From NCBI RefSeq assembly GCF_000732195.1, contig NZ_JNNU01000002.1, forward strand, positions 248,001 to 312,000: a stretch of DNA of 64,000 bases, read 5' to 3'. Below are positions 45,525 to 54,122 of this stretch, piece after piece (the first letter of the stretch is position 1; each line of letters opens with the position of its first letter). The notes under the pieces were generated by a model, which saw only the letters and a list, made by a program, of their open reading frames with translations, was not told the DNA's origin and did no database searches. The stretch comes from Neorhizobium vignae. Its GTDB lineage: Bacteria > Pseudomonadota > Alphaproteobacteria > Rhizobiales > Rhizobiaceae. A program made the position numbers and the translations under genes.

Positions 45525-46778
45525 ATGGTGGCAGCACCCGGCGAGAACTTGCGCATCAATGGCGATCGTCTGTGGGACATGCTCATGGACATGGCGAAGA
45601 TCGGCCCCGGCATTGCTGGCGGCAACAATCGCCAGACGCTGACCGATGCGGACGGCGAAGGCCGCCACATCTTCAAGAGGTGGTGCGAGGCCGAAGGTTT
45701 GAGCGTCGGCGTCGACAAGATGGGCACGATGTTTGCGACCCGCGCCGGCACCGATCCGGATGCGCTACCGGTCTATGTCGGCAGCCATCTCGACACCCAG
45801 CCGACCGGCGGCAAATATGACGGCGTTCTCGGCGTGCTCGGCGCGCTGGAAGTGGTGCGCACCATGAACGACCTCGGGATCAGGACGAAACACCCGATCG
45901 TCGTCACCAACTGGGCAAACGAGGAAGGCGCGCGTTTCGCGCCGGCCATGCTGGCCTCGGGCGTCTTCGCCGGCGTGCATTCGATCGACTATGCCTATGG
46001 CCGCAAGGATCCCGAAGGCAAGACCTATGGCGACGAGCTGAAGCGCATCGGCTGGCTCGGCGACGAGGAGGTCGGCGCCCGCAAGATGCACGCCTATTTC
46101 GAATACCATATCGAACAGGGACCGATCCTCGAAGCCGAGAACAAGCAGATCGGCGTCGTTACCCACTGTCAGGGCCTCTGGTGGCTGGAATTCACCCTGA
46201 CCGGACGCGAGGCGCATACCGGCTCGACGCCGATGAACCTGCGCGTCAATGCCGGCCTTGCCTTCGGCCGCATCCTCGAAATGGTGCAGGCGGTGGCGAT
46301 GGCCGAACAGCCGGGCGCCGTCGGCGGCGTCGGCCAGGTGTTCTTCTCGCCGAACTCCCGCAACGTGCTGCCGGGCAAGGTGGTCTTCACCGTCGACATC
46401 CGCACCCCGTCCCAGGAAAAGCTCGACCGCATGCGGGCGGTGATCGAGAAACAGGCGGCCGAGATCTGCGAACCGCTCGGCGTCGGCTGTTCGGTCGAGG
46501 CGGTCGGCCATTTCGACCCGGTGACCTTCGATCCGGTCCTGGTCGGCCGTGTCCGCGAAGCGGCCGAAAAACTCGGCTACAGCCATATGAACATCATCTC
46601 CGGCGCCGGCCACGACGCCTGCTGGGCCGCCAGGGTGGCGCCCGCGACGATGATCATGTGCCCCTGCGTGGGCGGGCTCAGCCACAACGAGGCGGAGGAA
46701 ATTTCCAAGGAATGGGCGGCGGCGGGAGCGGACGTGCTCTTCCATGCCGTGCTGGAGACGGCGGAGATTGTGGTGTGA
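45525..46778 (+). CDS. pydC: Beta-ureidopropionase-type Zn-dependent amidase
   Basis: A 417-residue protein of the M20-like hydantoinase/carbamoylase family. It has metal- and substrate-binding blocks YVGSHLDTQPTGGKYDGVLG (about 86-105), NWANEEGARFAPAML, EYHIEQGPILE, GREAHTGSTPMNLR and NIISGAGHDACWAA. It hydrolyses N-carbamoyl-beta-alanine to beta-alanine, CO2 and ammonium, the last step of the reductive pyrimidine pathway. ATG 45525 lies behind GAGGATGA; upstream in-frame sequence is not conserved. Separated from hydA by a repeat and a DUF559 gene. Confidence 0.94.
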   Translation: MVAAPGENLRINGDRLWDMLMDMAKIGPGIAGGNNRQTLTDADGEGRHIFKRWCEAEGLSVGVDKMGTMFATRAGTDPDALPVYVGSHLDTQPTGGKYDGVLGVLGALEVVRTMNDLGIRTKHPIVVTNWANEEGARFAPAMLASGVFAGVHSIDYAYGRKDPEGKTYGDELKRIGWLGDEEVGARKMHAYFEYHIEQGPILEAENKQIGVVTHCQGLWWLEFTLTGREAHTGSTPMNLRVNAGLAFGRILEMVQAVAMAEQPGAVGGVGQVFFSPNSRNVLPGKVVFTVDIRTPSQEKLDRMRAVIEKQAAEICEPLGVGCSVEAVGHFDPVTFDPVLVGRVREAAEKLGYSHMNIISGAGHDACWAARVAPATMIMCPCVGGLSHNEAEEISKEWAAAGADVLFHAVLETAEIVV

Positions 46779-46842
46779 GCTGATGCGCTTTTCGGTGAAC
46801 ACGTCCGCATCTTTGATGGACAGTTGCTCATCTTCGATGAGC

Positions 46843-47023
46843 TCCCCCTCATCCGACCCTTCGGGCCACCTTCTCCCCGCTGGGGAGAAGAGGGAGTGCG
46901 CCGCGCTGGCACCTTTAAATCCACATCGTCGCATGCGAGGTTCAGGCAGGGTCGAAAACGGTAAGGCAAGAAACATCTTCTCCCCAGCGGGGAGAAGGTG
47001 GCCCGAAGGGTCGGATGAGGGGG
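46843..47023. repeat. RIME-like 48-base perfect inverted repeat
   Basis: 46843-46890 and 46976-47023 are perfect reverse complements over 48 bases, with 85 bases between. Each arm has an inner palindrome (TTCTCCCC ... GGGGAGAA). The CCTCATCCG...CTTCTCCCC pattern is typical of the rhizobial intergenic mosaic element class. It lies between pydC and the DUF559 gene and would form a very stable hairpin in the transcript. Confidence 0.9.
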
Positions 47024-47031
47024 TGCGCAGC

Positions 47032-47469
47032 ATGCCAGCAGATGACATTACCAAACGGCGCCCCGGAAAAACAAAGCAGGCGCGCCGGCTCCGCAAGAAC
47101 GAAACCGAGGAAGAATACCGCCTCTGGAGTGAGCTGCGAAACCGCCTCCTGAACGGCTACAAGTTCTCGCGCCAGGTTCCTCTTGGACCTTATGTGGTCG
47201 ATTTTATCTGTCGCGAGGAACGCTTGGTCGTCGAAATCGATGGCTTCCATCACGCAGAAAGCCAACCCGATATAACCCGGAGAGGGTGGTTCAACGCAAA
47301 AGGCTACTCCGTCCTGCGCTTCTGGAACCACGAGATCACCCGTGAACGACGCGCCGTGCTGGACACGATATTAGCCGCATTGGACGGTCAAATGACCGAG
47401 CGCTGCGACACAGCACGCTACTATCCGTCAAATCTCACCGAAATTGAAAAGACAGGGGAACAACAATGA
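47032..47469 (+). CDS. DUF559 (Vsr-like endonuclease fold) protein
   Basis: A 145-residue protein. It has RRLRKNETEEEYRLWSELRN, the catalytic-type stretch YVVDFICREERLVVEIDGFH and the end YSVLRFWNHEITRERRAVLD. D-x-E-x-D-style residues of the PD-(D/E)xK/Vsr fold are visible in VDF and VEID. Family members often follow rhizobial repeats. Activity unknown. It starts nine bases after the inverted repeat, and its stop overlaps the hydA ATG by four bases, so it is inserted in the pyrimidine operon and may be co-translated. Confidence 0.85.
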   Translation: MPADDITKRRPGKTKQARRLRKNETEEEYRLWSELRNRLLNGYKFSRQVPLGPYVVDFICREERLVVEIDGFHHAESQPDITRRGWFNAKGYSVLRFWNHEITRERRAVLDTILAALDGQMTERCDTARYYPSNLTEIEKTGEQQ

Positions 47470-48920
47470 CCACAGTCATCAAGGGTGGAACCATCGTCAC
47501 GGCCGACCTGACCTACAAGGCGGACGTGAAGATCGACGGCGGCAAGATCATCGAAATCGGGCCGAACCTTTCCGGCGACACCACGCTGGATGCCGCCGGC
47601 TGTTATGTCATGCCGGGCGGTATCGATCCGCATGTACATCTCGAAATGCCGTTCATGGGCACCTATTCCGCCGACGACTTCGAGAGCGGCACGCGGGCAG
47701 CGCTTGCCGGCGGCACGACCATGGTCGTCGATTTCTGCCTGCCCGAACCCGGCCAGTCGCTGCTCGATGCGCTGAAGCGCTGGGACAACAAGGCGACCCG
47801 CGCCAATTGCGACTATTCCTTCCACATGTCGGTCACCTGGTGGGGCGAGCAGGTCTTCAACGAGATGAAGGCAGTCGTTTCCCATCACGGCATCAACACC
47901 TTCAAGCATTTCATGGCCTACAAGGGCGCGCTGATGGTGAACGACGACGAGATGTTCGCCTCCTTCCAGCGCTGCGCCGAGCTCGGTGCCCTCCCCTTGG
48001 TTCACGCCGAAAACGGCGACGTGGTCGCCGCCATGCAGACCAAACTGATGGACGAGGGCAATAACGGCCCCGAGGCGCATGCCTATTCCCGTCCTGCCTC
48101 CGTCGAGGGCGAGGCGACCAACCGCGCCATCATCATCGCCGACATGGCGGGCGTCCCCCTCTACGTCGTCCACACGTCCTGCGAACAGGCCCATGAAGCG
48201 ATCCGCCGCGCCCGCCAGAACGGCATGCGCGTCTACGGCGAGCCCCTGATCCAGCACCTGACACTCGACGAGAGCGAATATTTCAACAAGGACTGGGACC
48301 ACTCGGCCCGCCGGGTGATGAGCCCGCCCTTCCGCAACAAGCAGCATCAGGACAGCCTCTGGGCGGGTCTTGCCTCCGGTTCGCTGCAGGTGGTGGCAAC
48401 CGACCACTGCGCGTTTACGACCGACCAGAAACGCACCGGCCTCGGCGATTTCCGCAAGATCCCGAACGGCACCGGCGGCCTCGAAGATCGCCTGCCGATG
48501 CTGTGGACCTATGGCGTCGCGACCGGCCGCATCACCATGAACGAGTTCGTGGCGGTGACCTCCACCAACATCGCCAAGATCCTCAACGTCTATCCGAGGA
48601 AAGGCGCGATCCTGGTCGGCGCCGACGCGGATATCGTCGTCTGGGACCCGAAGCGTTCGAAGACCATCACCGCCAAGAGCCAGCAGTCGGCGATCGACTA
48701 CAACGTCTTCGAAGGCAAGGAAGTGACCGGCCTGCCGCGCTACACCCTGACCCGCGGCGTGGTCGCGATCGAGGACGGGGCGGTCAAGACGCAGGAAGGC
48801 CACGGCCAGTTCGTCAAGCGCGAGCCTTATCCTGCGGTCAACAAGGCGCTATCGACCTGGAAGGAACTGACCTCGCCGCGCAAGGTGGAACGGTCAGGCA
48901 TTCCGGCCAGTGGGGTTTGA
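47466..48920 (+). CDS. hydA: Dihydropyrimidinase (D-hydantoinase)
   Basis: A 484-residue amidohydrolase. It has the metal motif PGGIDPHVHLEMPFMGT (HxH about residue 59), the carbamylated-lysine region TFKHFMAYKGALM (about 150), PLVHAENGD, YVVHTSCEQAHEAI and VVATDHCAF with the catalytic Asp. It opens dihydrouracil and dihydrothymine to carbamoyl acids, linking PreTA and PydC. ATG 47466 overlaps the stop of the upstream DUF559 gene. Length is normal for the family. Confidence 0.97.
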   Translation: MTTVIKGGTIVTADLTYKADVKIDGGKIIEIGPNLSGDTTLDAAGCYVMPGGIDPHVHLEMPFMGTYSADDFESGTRAALAGGTTMVVDFCLPEPGQSLLDALKRWDNKATRANCDYSFHMSVTWWGEQVFNEMKAVVSHHGINTFKHFMAYKGALMVNDDEMFASFQRCAELGALPLVHAENGDVVAAMQTKLMDEGNNGPEAHAYSRPASVEGEATNRAIIIADMAGVPLYVVHTSCEQAHEAIRRARQNGMRVYGEPLIQHLTLDESEYFNKDWDHSARRVMSPPFRNKQHQDSLWAGLASGSLQVVATDHCAFTTDQKRTGLGDFRKIPNGTGGLEDRLPMLWTYGVATGRITMNEFVAVTSTNIAKILNVYPRKGAILVGADADIVVWDPKRSKTITAKSQQSAIDYNVFEGKEVTGLPRYTLTRGVVAIEDGAVKTQEGHGQFVKREPYPAVNKALSTWKELTSPRKVERSGIPASGV

Positions 48921-48976
48921 ACGGGAAACCGATGTTCTTTCCGCAGAATTCCCCCCGGTGTGCCGCGGCGCGGCCG

Positions 48977-49390
48977 TTACCCCTTCACCAGCCCGTCCAG
49001 CTCCGGCAGCAGCACGACGCTTTCCTGTTCGTTCGGGTCGGTGCGGGCGATCACCGCCGAACAGGGCGCGTCGGAAATGTTGGCCGGCAGATGCGGCACG
49101 CCGGCGGGGATGTACATCATCTCACCGGCCGAGAGTTCGGCGCATTCCTCCAGCCGGTCGCCATACCAGGTGACGGCGGAGCCGGAGAGGACGTAGATGG
49201 CCGTCTCGTGGGTTTCATGCAGATGCGCCTTGGCCCGCGCGCCCGGCGGGATGGTGAGGAGATGCATGCAGATGCCCTTGGAGCCGACCGTTTCCGCAGC
49301 GATCCCCTCGAAATAGCTCAGGCCCTGCTTGCCGTCATAGGCGGCGCCCGGCTTCACGACACGGCAGGTGGGTTTTGATGCACTGTCCAT
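48977..49390 (-). CDS. Cupin-domain protein
   Basis: A 137-residue single-domain cupin. The two cupin motifs are seen as IPPGARAKAHLHETHETAIY (metal-binding His) and MMYIPAGVPHLPANIS. ATG 49390 gives a natural start (MDSASKPTCRVVKPGAAY); a longer frame to 49492 is not conserved. It faces hydA in convergent orientation. Ligand unknown; a role in nucleobase metabolism is suggested only by position. Confidence 0.85.
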   Translation of the reverse strand: MDSASKPTCRVVKPGAAYDGKQGLSYFEGIAAETVGSKGICMHLLTIPPGARAKAHLHETHETAIYVLSGSAVTWYGDRLEECAELSAGEMMYIPAGVPHLPANISDAPCSAVIARTDPNEQESVVLLPELDGLVKG

Positions 49391-49568
49391 TGGCAAATTC
49401 CTCTGTCGAACGGGATCTGCCGTCAGCATATCATGGCGGTGCGAGGACGGGAGCCGGGACAGCCGAAAAGCGCGCGCTCCCGCATGCGGCAATGATCGGT
49501 AGCTTGCTCAACGACGATATCTATACTGTACGCTTGGCAGACGGACTTGAATGGGGGACTTTCTGGAA

Positions 49569-49949
49569 ATGTCGTTGAATACCATCTGCTTCAGCATCGC
49601 GTCGGCGGTCATTGCCGCAATGTCGATTGCCGTTCCCGCCAGGGCAGCGACCTTCCTCGACAGCGCCTATGGCAGCAAGGAAGGCTGCACCTACGCCAAG
49701 ACCGGCGAATCGTCCGGCGCCGACGACTTCCTGCTGCTGAACGATGATGGCGTGACGACCTCCGTTTCCGCATGCGAATTCAAGGGCGCGGCGAAAAAGA
49801 CGGCGAACGGTTTCACCATCAAGGCACAATGCGATGCCGAAGGGGAAAAAGGGCCGGAAGACACGGCGACGCTCACCAAATCCGCCAAGGGCTACACCGT
49901 CAGCTTCACCGACGGCACCAGACTGGGACCCATGCCGAAATGCCGATGA
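49569..49949 (+). CDS. Small secreted protein
   Basis: A 126-residue protein with a signal peptide (MSLNTICFSIASAVIAAMSI, cleavage after PARA). The mature part has three cysteines: GSKEGCTYAKTGESSGADDF, TSVSACEFKGAAKK and the final PKCR, with KAQCDAEGEKGPEDTATL between. An ATG at 49551 would add six residues. Its stop overlaps the ATG of the ABC ATPase gene by two bases (ATGA), so it may be part of the transport operon. Not recognised. Confidence 0.65.
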   Translation: MSLNTICFSIASAVIAAMSIAVPARAATFLDSAYGSKEGCTYAKTGESSGADDFLLLNDDGVTTSVSACEFKGAAKKTANGFTIKAQCDAEGEKGPEDTATLTKSAKGYTVSFTDGTRLGPMPKCR

Positions 49950-50737
49950 ACAATGCTCCATCCTCCGTCGTCTCGGCCAAAAAGCTTGGCCTCACCTTCG
50001 AGACCAGTGACGGGCCAGTCCATGCGCTGTCGAATGTCGACCTCACGGTGAACAAGGGCGATTTCGTCTCCTTCATCGGCCCGTCTGGCTGCGGCAAGAC
50101 CACCTTCCTGCGCGTCATCGCAGACCTCGAAAAGGCGACGGCCGGCGAGATCACCGTCAACGGCATGACGCCGGAAGAGGCGCGCAAGTCCCGCTCCTAC
50201 GGTTACGTCTTCCAGGCGCCGGCGCTTTATCCCTGGCGGACGATCGAGAAGAATATTGCCCTGCCGCTGGAGATCATGGGCTATTCGGCAGCCGATCGTA
50301 AAGCCCGCATCGAGCGCACCCTCGATCTCGTCAACCTCGCAGGCTTCGGCAAGAAATACCCCTGGCAATTGTCCGGCGGCATGCAGCAGCGCGCCTCGAT
50401 CGCCCGCGCGCTCGCCTTCGACGCCGACCTGTTGCTGATGGACGAACCGTTCGGCGCGCTGGACGAAATCGTCCGCGACCACCTGAACGAACAACTTCTG
50501 AAACTCTGGGCGCGGACGCAAAAGACCATCTGTTTCGTCACTCATTCCATTCCGGAGGCGGTCTACCTCTCCACCCGCATCGTCGTCATGTCGCCGCGCC
50601 CGGGCCGGGTGACGGACGTGATCGAATCGACCTTGCCCAAGGAACGCCCGCTCGAAATCCGCGAGACGCCGGAGTTCCTGGAGATAGCCCATCGGGTGCG
50701 AGAGGGATTGAGGGCGGGGCATAGTTATGAGGAGTAG
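49946..50737 (+). CDS. ABC transporter ATP-binding protein (nitrate/taurine/pyrimidine type)
   Basis: A 263-residue ATPase. Walker A IGPSGCGKTTFLR (about 48-60), signature LSGGMQQRASIARALAF, Walker B LLLMDEPFGALDE, switch VTHSIPEAVYLS. The pattern is that of the SsuB/TauB/NrtD-like group. It works with the two permeases and the NMT1-like binding protein that follow. In this context a pyrimidine, its precursor or a nucleobase analogue is the likely substrate; that is inference from the neighbouring rutR-pydC-hydA genes. Confidence 0.94.
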   Translation: MNNAPSSVVSAKKLGLTFETSDGPVHALSNVDLTVNKGDFVSFIGPSGCGKTTFLRVIADLEKATAGEITVNGMTPEEARKSRSYGYVFQAPALYPWRTIEKNIALPLEIMGYSAADRKARIERTLDLVNLAGFGKKYPWQLSGGMQQRASIARALAFDADLLLMDEPFGALDEIVRDHLNEQLLKLWARTQKTICFVTHSIPEAVYLSTRIVVMSPRPGRVTDVIESTLPKERPLEIRETPEFLEIAHRVREGLRAGHSYEE

Positions 50738-50785
50738 AGCTTCCCATTCCGGTGGCCACGCCCCGAAACCTTGGAGGACCGCGGC

Positions 50786-51670
50786 ATGAAACCCGACTCC
50801 TTCCGGAACCGCATCGTCCCCGTCCTCACCATCCTCGTCGCCATCGTCGCCGTCTGGTACGTCGCCGCCTATTTCATGAACGCGCCGTTCCAGCGCGATC
50901 TCGACCGGCGGGCGAACGTCACCTCCACCACCGTGGAATTCATCGGCAAGACCATGGTGCAGCCGAAGCCTATCCTGCCGGCGCCGCATCAGGTGGTCGG
51001 CAACGTGTTCGAGAACACGTTTCTGCGCAGCGTCACGTCCAACCGCAGCCTCGTCTACCATGCCTGGGTGACGCTCTCCTCGACCGTCCTCGGCTTCACC
51101 ATGGGCACGCTGACCGGCATCCTGATCGCAGTCGGCATCGTGCATCTGAAGGCGCTCGACCGCAGCCTGATGCCGTGGATCATTGCCTCGCAGACCGTGC
51201 CGATCCTTGCAGTCGCGCCGATGGTGATCGTCGTGCTCGGCGCGATCAACATCACCGGCCTGATCCCCAAGGCGCTGATCTCCACCTATCTCTCCTTCTT
51301 CCCCGTCGCGGTCGGCATGGTGAAAGGCCTGCGCTCGCCCGAGATCATACAGCTCGACCTGATGCGCACCTATTATGCCAGCGGCGCCCAGACCTTCTGG
51401 AAACTGAGGGTACCGGCCTCGATCCCCTTCCTGTTCACCTCGATGAAGGTGGCGATCGCCGCAAGCCTGGTCGGCGCGATCGTCGGCGAGCTGCCGACCG
51501 GGGCCGTCGCCGGCATCGGCTCGAAACTGCTGGCCGCGGCCTATTACAGCCAGACGATCGATATCTGGGCGGCGCTGATCGCCGGCTCGGTGCTTGCGGC
51601 ACTTCTGGTCACCATCGTCGGCATCATCGCCAAGATCGTCGATCGCTCCATGGGCGGGAGGCCGGCATGA
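50786..51670 (+). CDS. ABC transporter permease 1
   Basis: A 294-residue inner-membrane protein. ATG 50786 follows TTGGAGG. It has a long first membrane segment (IVPVLTILVAIVAVWYVAAY) and the permease core with the EAA-type loop GLRSPEIIQLDLMRTYYASG and ASIPFLFTSMKVAIAASLVG. It belongs to the BPD_transp_1 superfamily. Its stop overlaps the start of the second permease by four bases, so the two form a heterodimer. Confidence 0.93.
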   Translation: MKPDSFRNRIVPVLTILVAIVAVWYVAAYFMNAPFQRDLDRRANVTSTTVEFIGKTMVQPKPILPAPHQVVGNVFENTFLRSVTSNRSLVYHAWVTLSSTVLGFTMGTLTGILIAVGIVHLKALDRSLMPWIIASQTVPILAVAPMVIVVLGAINITGLIPKALISTYLSFFPVAVGMVKGLRSPEIIQLDLMRTYYASGAQTFWKLRVPASIPFLFTSMKVAIAASLVGAIVGELPTGAVAGIGSKLLAAAYYSQTIDIWAALIAGSVLAALLVTIVGIIAKIVDRSMGGRPA

Positions 51671-52794
51671 AGCGCGTTCTTCATTCCTGGCAGGGCGCAG
51701 TTGCCCTGGTCCTTTGCCTCGTCGCCCTCACGTCCCTGCCGCTGATGGCGGAAGATGCACCCTCACCTTTCGGCACCGGCGCCATCGTCATGGTTTTCCT
51801 ATTGGTTGCCGGTGCGGCGCTGGTGTCGTTCACCAAGCTCTCCCAGCCCCTCCTCGCCACGATCCTGTTCGTCGCGGCCCATCTGGCCGTCTGGCTGCTG
51901 CTCGCGGGCATTACCGGCAACGAGGGCAAGGCGACGCTTGCTTTCTTCCTGCTGGTCGCGGCCTGCTGGCTGCTCGCCTGGCGCTGCGTCACTGTGTTGT
52001 CCCACATAAGCCCCAAGTCCGGCGCCGGCGATACGTTCCTCCGGCTGCTGATTCCGGCGATCTTCGGTGCCTGGATCCTGATCCTCTGGGAAGCAGCGAC
52101 GCGCGGTGCCGGCATCCCCTTCATCATCCTGCCGCCCCCGTCCTCGATCGGCGCAAGGCTCGTAAGCTCGGTGCCGATCCTCTGGGCCGACGTGCAGCAG
52201 ACGATCTTCAAGGCGGTGCTGTTCGGTTATGTGGTCGGCTGCGCGTCCGGCTTCGTCGTCGCGATCCTTGCCGATCGCATCGCCTTCCTGCGCCGCGGGC
52301 TGCTGCCGATCGGCAATATGGTCTCGGCGCTGCCGATCATCGGCGTCGCGCCGATCATGGTCATGTGGTTCGGCTTCGACTGGCAGTCGAAGGCCGCGGT
52401 CGTCATCATCATGACCTTCTTCCCGATGCTGGTGAACACGGTGGCGGGGCTCGGTGCCTCGGGCGCCATGGAACGCGACCTGATGCGCTCCTACGCGTCC
52501 GACTACTGGCAGACGCTGATCAAGCTGCGTCTGCCGGCTGCCATGCCCTTCATCTTCAACGCGCTGAAGATCAACTCGACGCTGGCGCTGATCGGTGCGA
52601 TCGTCGCGGAATTCTTCGGCACGCCGATCGTCGGCATGGGGTTCCGGATCTCGACCGAGATCGGCCGCATGAATGTCGACATGGTCTGGGCCGAAATCGC
52701 TGTTGCAGCGCTCATCGGATCGGTTTTTTATGGCGTCGTGGCGCTTGGCGAAAGAGCGACGACGTTCTGGCATCCGTCTAACCGCGGTGGTTAG
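51667..52794 (+). CDS. ABC transporter permease 2, N-terminally extended
   Basis: A 375-residue protein. The C-terminal 250 residues are a normal permease (FRISTEIGRMNVDMVWAEIA near the end; EAA-type loop ASGAMERDLMRSYASDYWQT). The first 120 residues add about four membrane segments (MKRVLHSWQGAVALVLCLVA, IVMVFLLVAGAALVSFTKLS, LLATILFVAAHLAVWLLLAG, ATLAFFLLVAACWLLAWRCV). Usual members have about 250-280 residues. The extension could assist assembly or ligand handling. Confidence 0.9.
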   Translation: MKRVLHSWQGAVALVLCLVALTSLPLMAEDAPSPFGTGAIVMVFLLVAGAALVSFTKLSQPLLATILFVAAHLAVWLLLAGITGNEGKATLAFFLLVAACWLLAWRCVTVLSHISPKSGAGDTFLRLLIPAIFGAWILILWEAATRGAGIPFIILPPPSSIGARLVSSVPILWADVQQTIFKAVLFGYVVGCASGFVVAILADRIAFLRRGLLPIGNMVSALPIIGVAPIMVMWFGFDWQSKAAVVIIMTFFPMLVNTVAGLGASGAMERDLMRSYASDYWQTLIKLRLPAAMPFIFNALKINSTLALIGAIVAEFFGTPIVGMGFRISTEIGRMNVDMVWAEIAVAALIGSVFYGVVALGERATTFWHPSNRGG

Positions 52795-52854
52795 GCGCTG
52801 AAATCCGGCCCGTTTCGGCGGGTCCGGCAAACCTCAGAGGGAAGGATAAAAAAC

Positions 52855-53829
52855 ATGAGAAAAATTCTCGTTGCACTGATGGCGGGCGCCATGTCGCTTG
52901 CCGCAGCCCAGGCGGCGATGGCCGCCGACAAGGTGACCCTGCAGCTGAAATGGGTGGCTCAAGGCCAGTTCGGCGGCTACTACGTTGCCAAGGATAAGGG
53001 CTTCTACAAGGATGAAGGCCTCGACGTCACCATCAAGCCGGGCGGCCCGGACATCGCCCCCGAACAGGTTATCGCCGGTGGCGGCGCCGACGTGATCGTC
53101 GACTGGATGGGCGGCGCGCTCGTTGCCCGCGAAAAGGGCGTGCCGCTGATCAACATCGCACAGCCCTATCAGAAATCCGGCCTGCAGATGATCTGCCCCA
53201 AGGACGGCCCGGTAAAGACCGAAGCCGACTTCAAGGGCCGCACGCTCGGCGTCTGGTTCTTCGGCAACGAATATCCGTTCTTCGCCTGGATGAACAAGCT
53301 CGGCCTCAAGACCGACGGCGGCAAGGACGGCGTCACCGTCCTGAAGCAGAGTTTCGACGTGCAGCCGCTCATTCAGAAGCAGGCGGACTGCATCTCGGTC
53401 ATGACCTATAACGAATACTGGCAGGCGATCGACGCCGGCTTCAAGCCGGACCAGCTTACCGTCTTCAACTTCTCCGCCATGGGCAACGACCTGCTCGAGG
53501 ACGGTCTCTACGTGATGGACACCAAGCTCAAGGACCCGAAGTTCAAGGAGACTATGGTGAAGTTCGTCCGCGCGTCGATGAAGGGCTGGAAATATGCCAT
53601 CGCCAATCCGGCTGAAGCCGCCGAAATCGTCATGGACAATGGCGGCCAGGACGAAAACCACCAGAAGCGGATGATGGGTGAAGTCGCCAAGCTGATCGGC
53701 ACCGGCACCGGCAAGCTCGACACCGCCACCTACGACCGAACGGTCAAGGCGCTGCTCGACCAGAAGATCATCACCAAGAAGCCGGAAGGCGCCTATACGA
53801 GCGAGATCACCGACGCCGCATTGAAATAA
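52855..53829 (+). CDS. NMT1/THI5-like substrate-binding protein
   Basis: A 324-residue periplasmic protein. Signal peptide (ILVALMAGAMSLAAAQAAMA) then VTLQLKWVAQGQFGGYYVAK, the NMT1 start typical of pyrimidine-precursor and riboflavin binding proteins. Later: GAD-type loop GGGADVIVDWMGGALVARE, YNEYWQAIDAGFKPDQLTVF. It should deliver its ligand to the two permeases. It resembles ThiY-like proteins, which bind pyrimidine derivatives. Last gene of the operon; terminator follows. Confidence 0.93.
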   Translation: MRKILVALMAGAMSLAAAQAAMAADKVTLQLKWVAQGQFGGYYVAKDKGFYKDEGLDVTIKPGGPDIAPEQVIAGGGADVIVDWMGGALVAREKGVPLINIAQPYQKSGLQMICPKDGPVKTEADFKGRTLGVWFFGNEYPFFAWMNKLGLKTDGGKDGVTVLKQSFDVQPLIQKQADCISVMTYNEYWQAIDAGFKPDQLTVFNFSAMGNDLLEDGLYVMDTKLKDPKFKETMVKFVRASMKGWKYAIANPAEAAEIVMDNGGQDENHQKRMMGEVAKLIGTGTGKLDTATYDRTVKALLDQKIITKKPEGAYTSEITDAALK

Positions 53830-53855
53830 TAATCGCCGCCGACCTACTAAAAGAG

Positions 53856-53884
53856 AACGCGCGGCTCCACACCGCGCGTTTTTG
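53856..53884 (+). terminator. Intrinsic terminator after the binding-protein gene
   Basis: Stem AACGCGCGG / CCGCGCGTT with loop CTCCACA (53856-53880), followed by TTTG. It ends the ABC operon. Confidence 0.9.
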
Positions 53885-54122
53885 AAATTTTTCTCACTCA
53901 AAACATAACTAAAACTCATTCGTCTCATAAGGGCGACGGATTGATTTGTGCAACGCAAACACGTAAAAGTGCAGCGTTGATGAATCTTTCGCTGCCGGTC
54001 TTGTAACCGTTTTACGCGGCTACCACCTTGATCCGGGTCATCGTACGCTGAGGGGGCGTTACGTGACCGGAGCGGTTCCCAGCGGAATATTTGCCCCTTA
54101 CCTTCAGTTTGAAAGTAACCGC

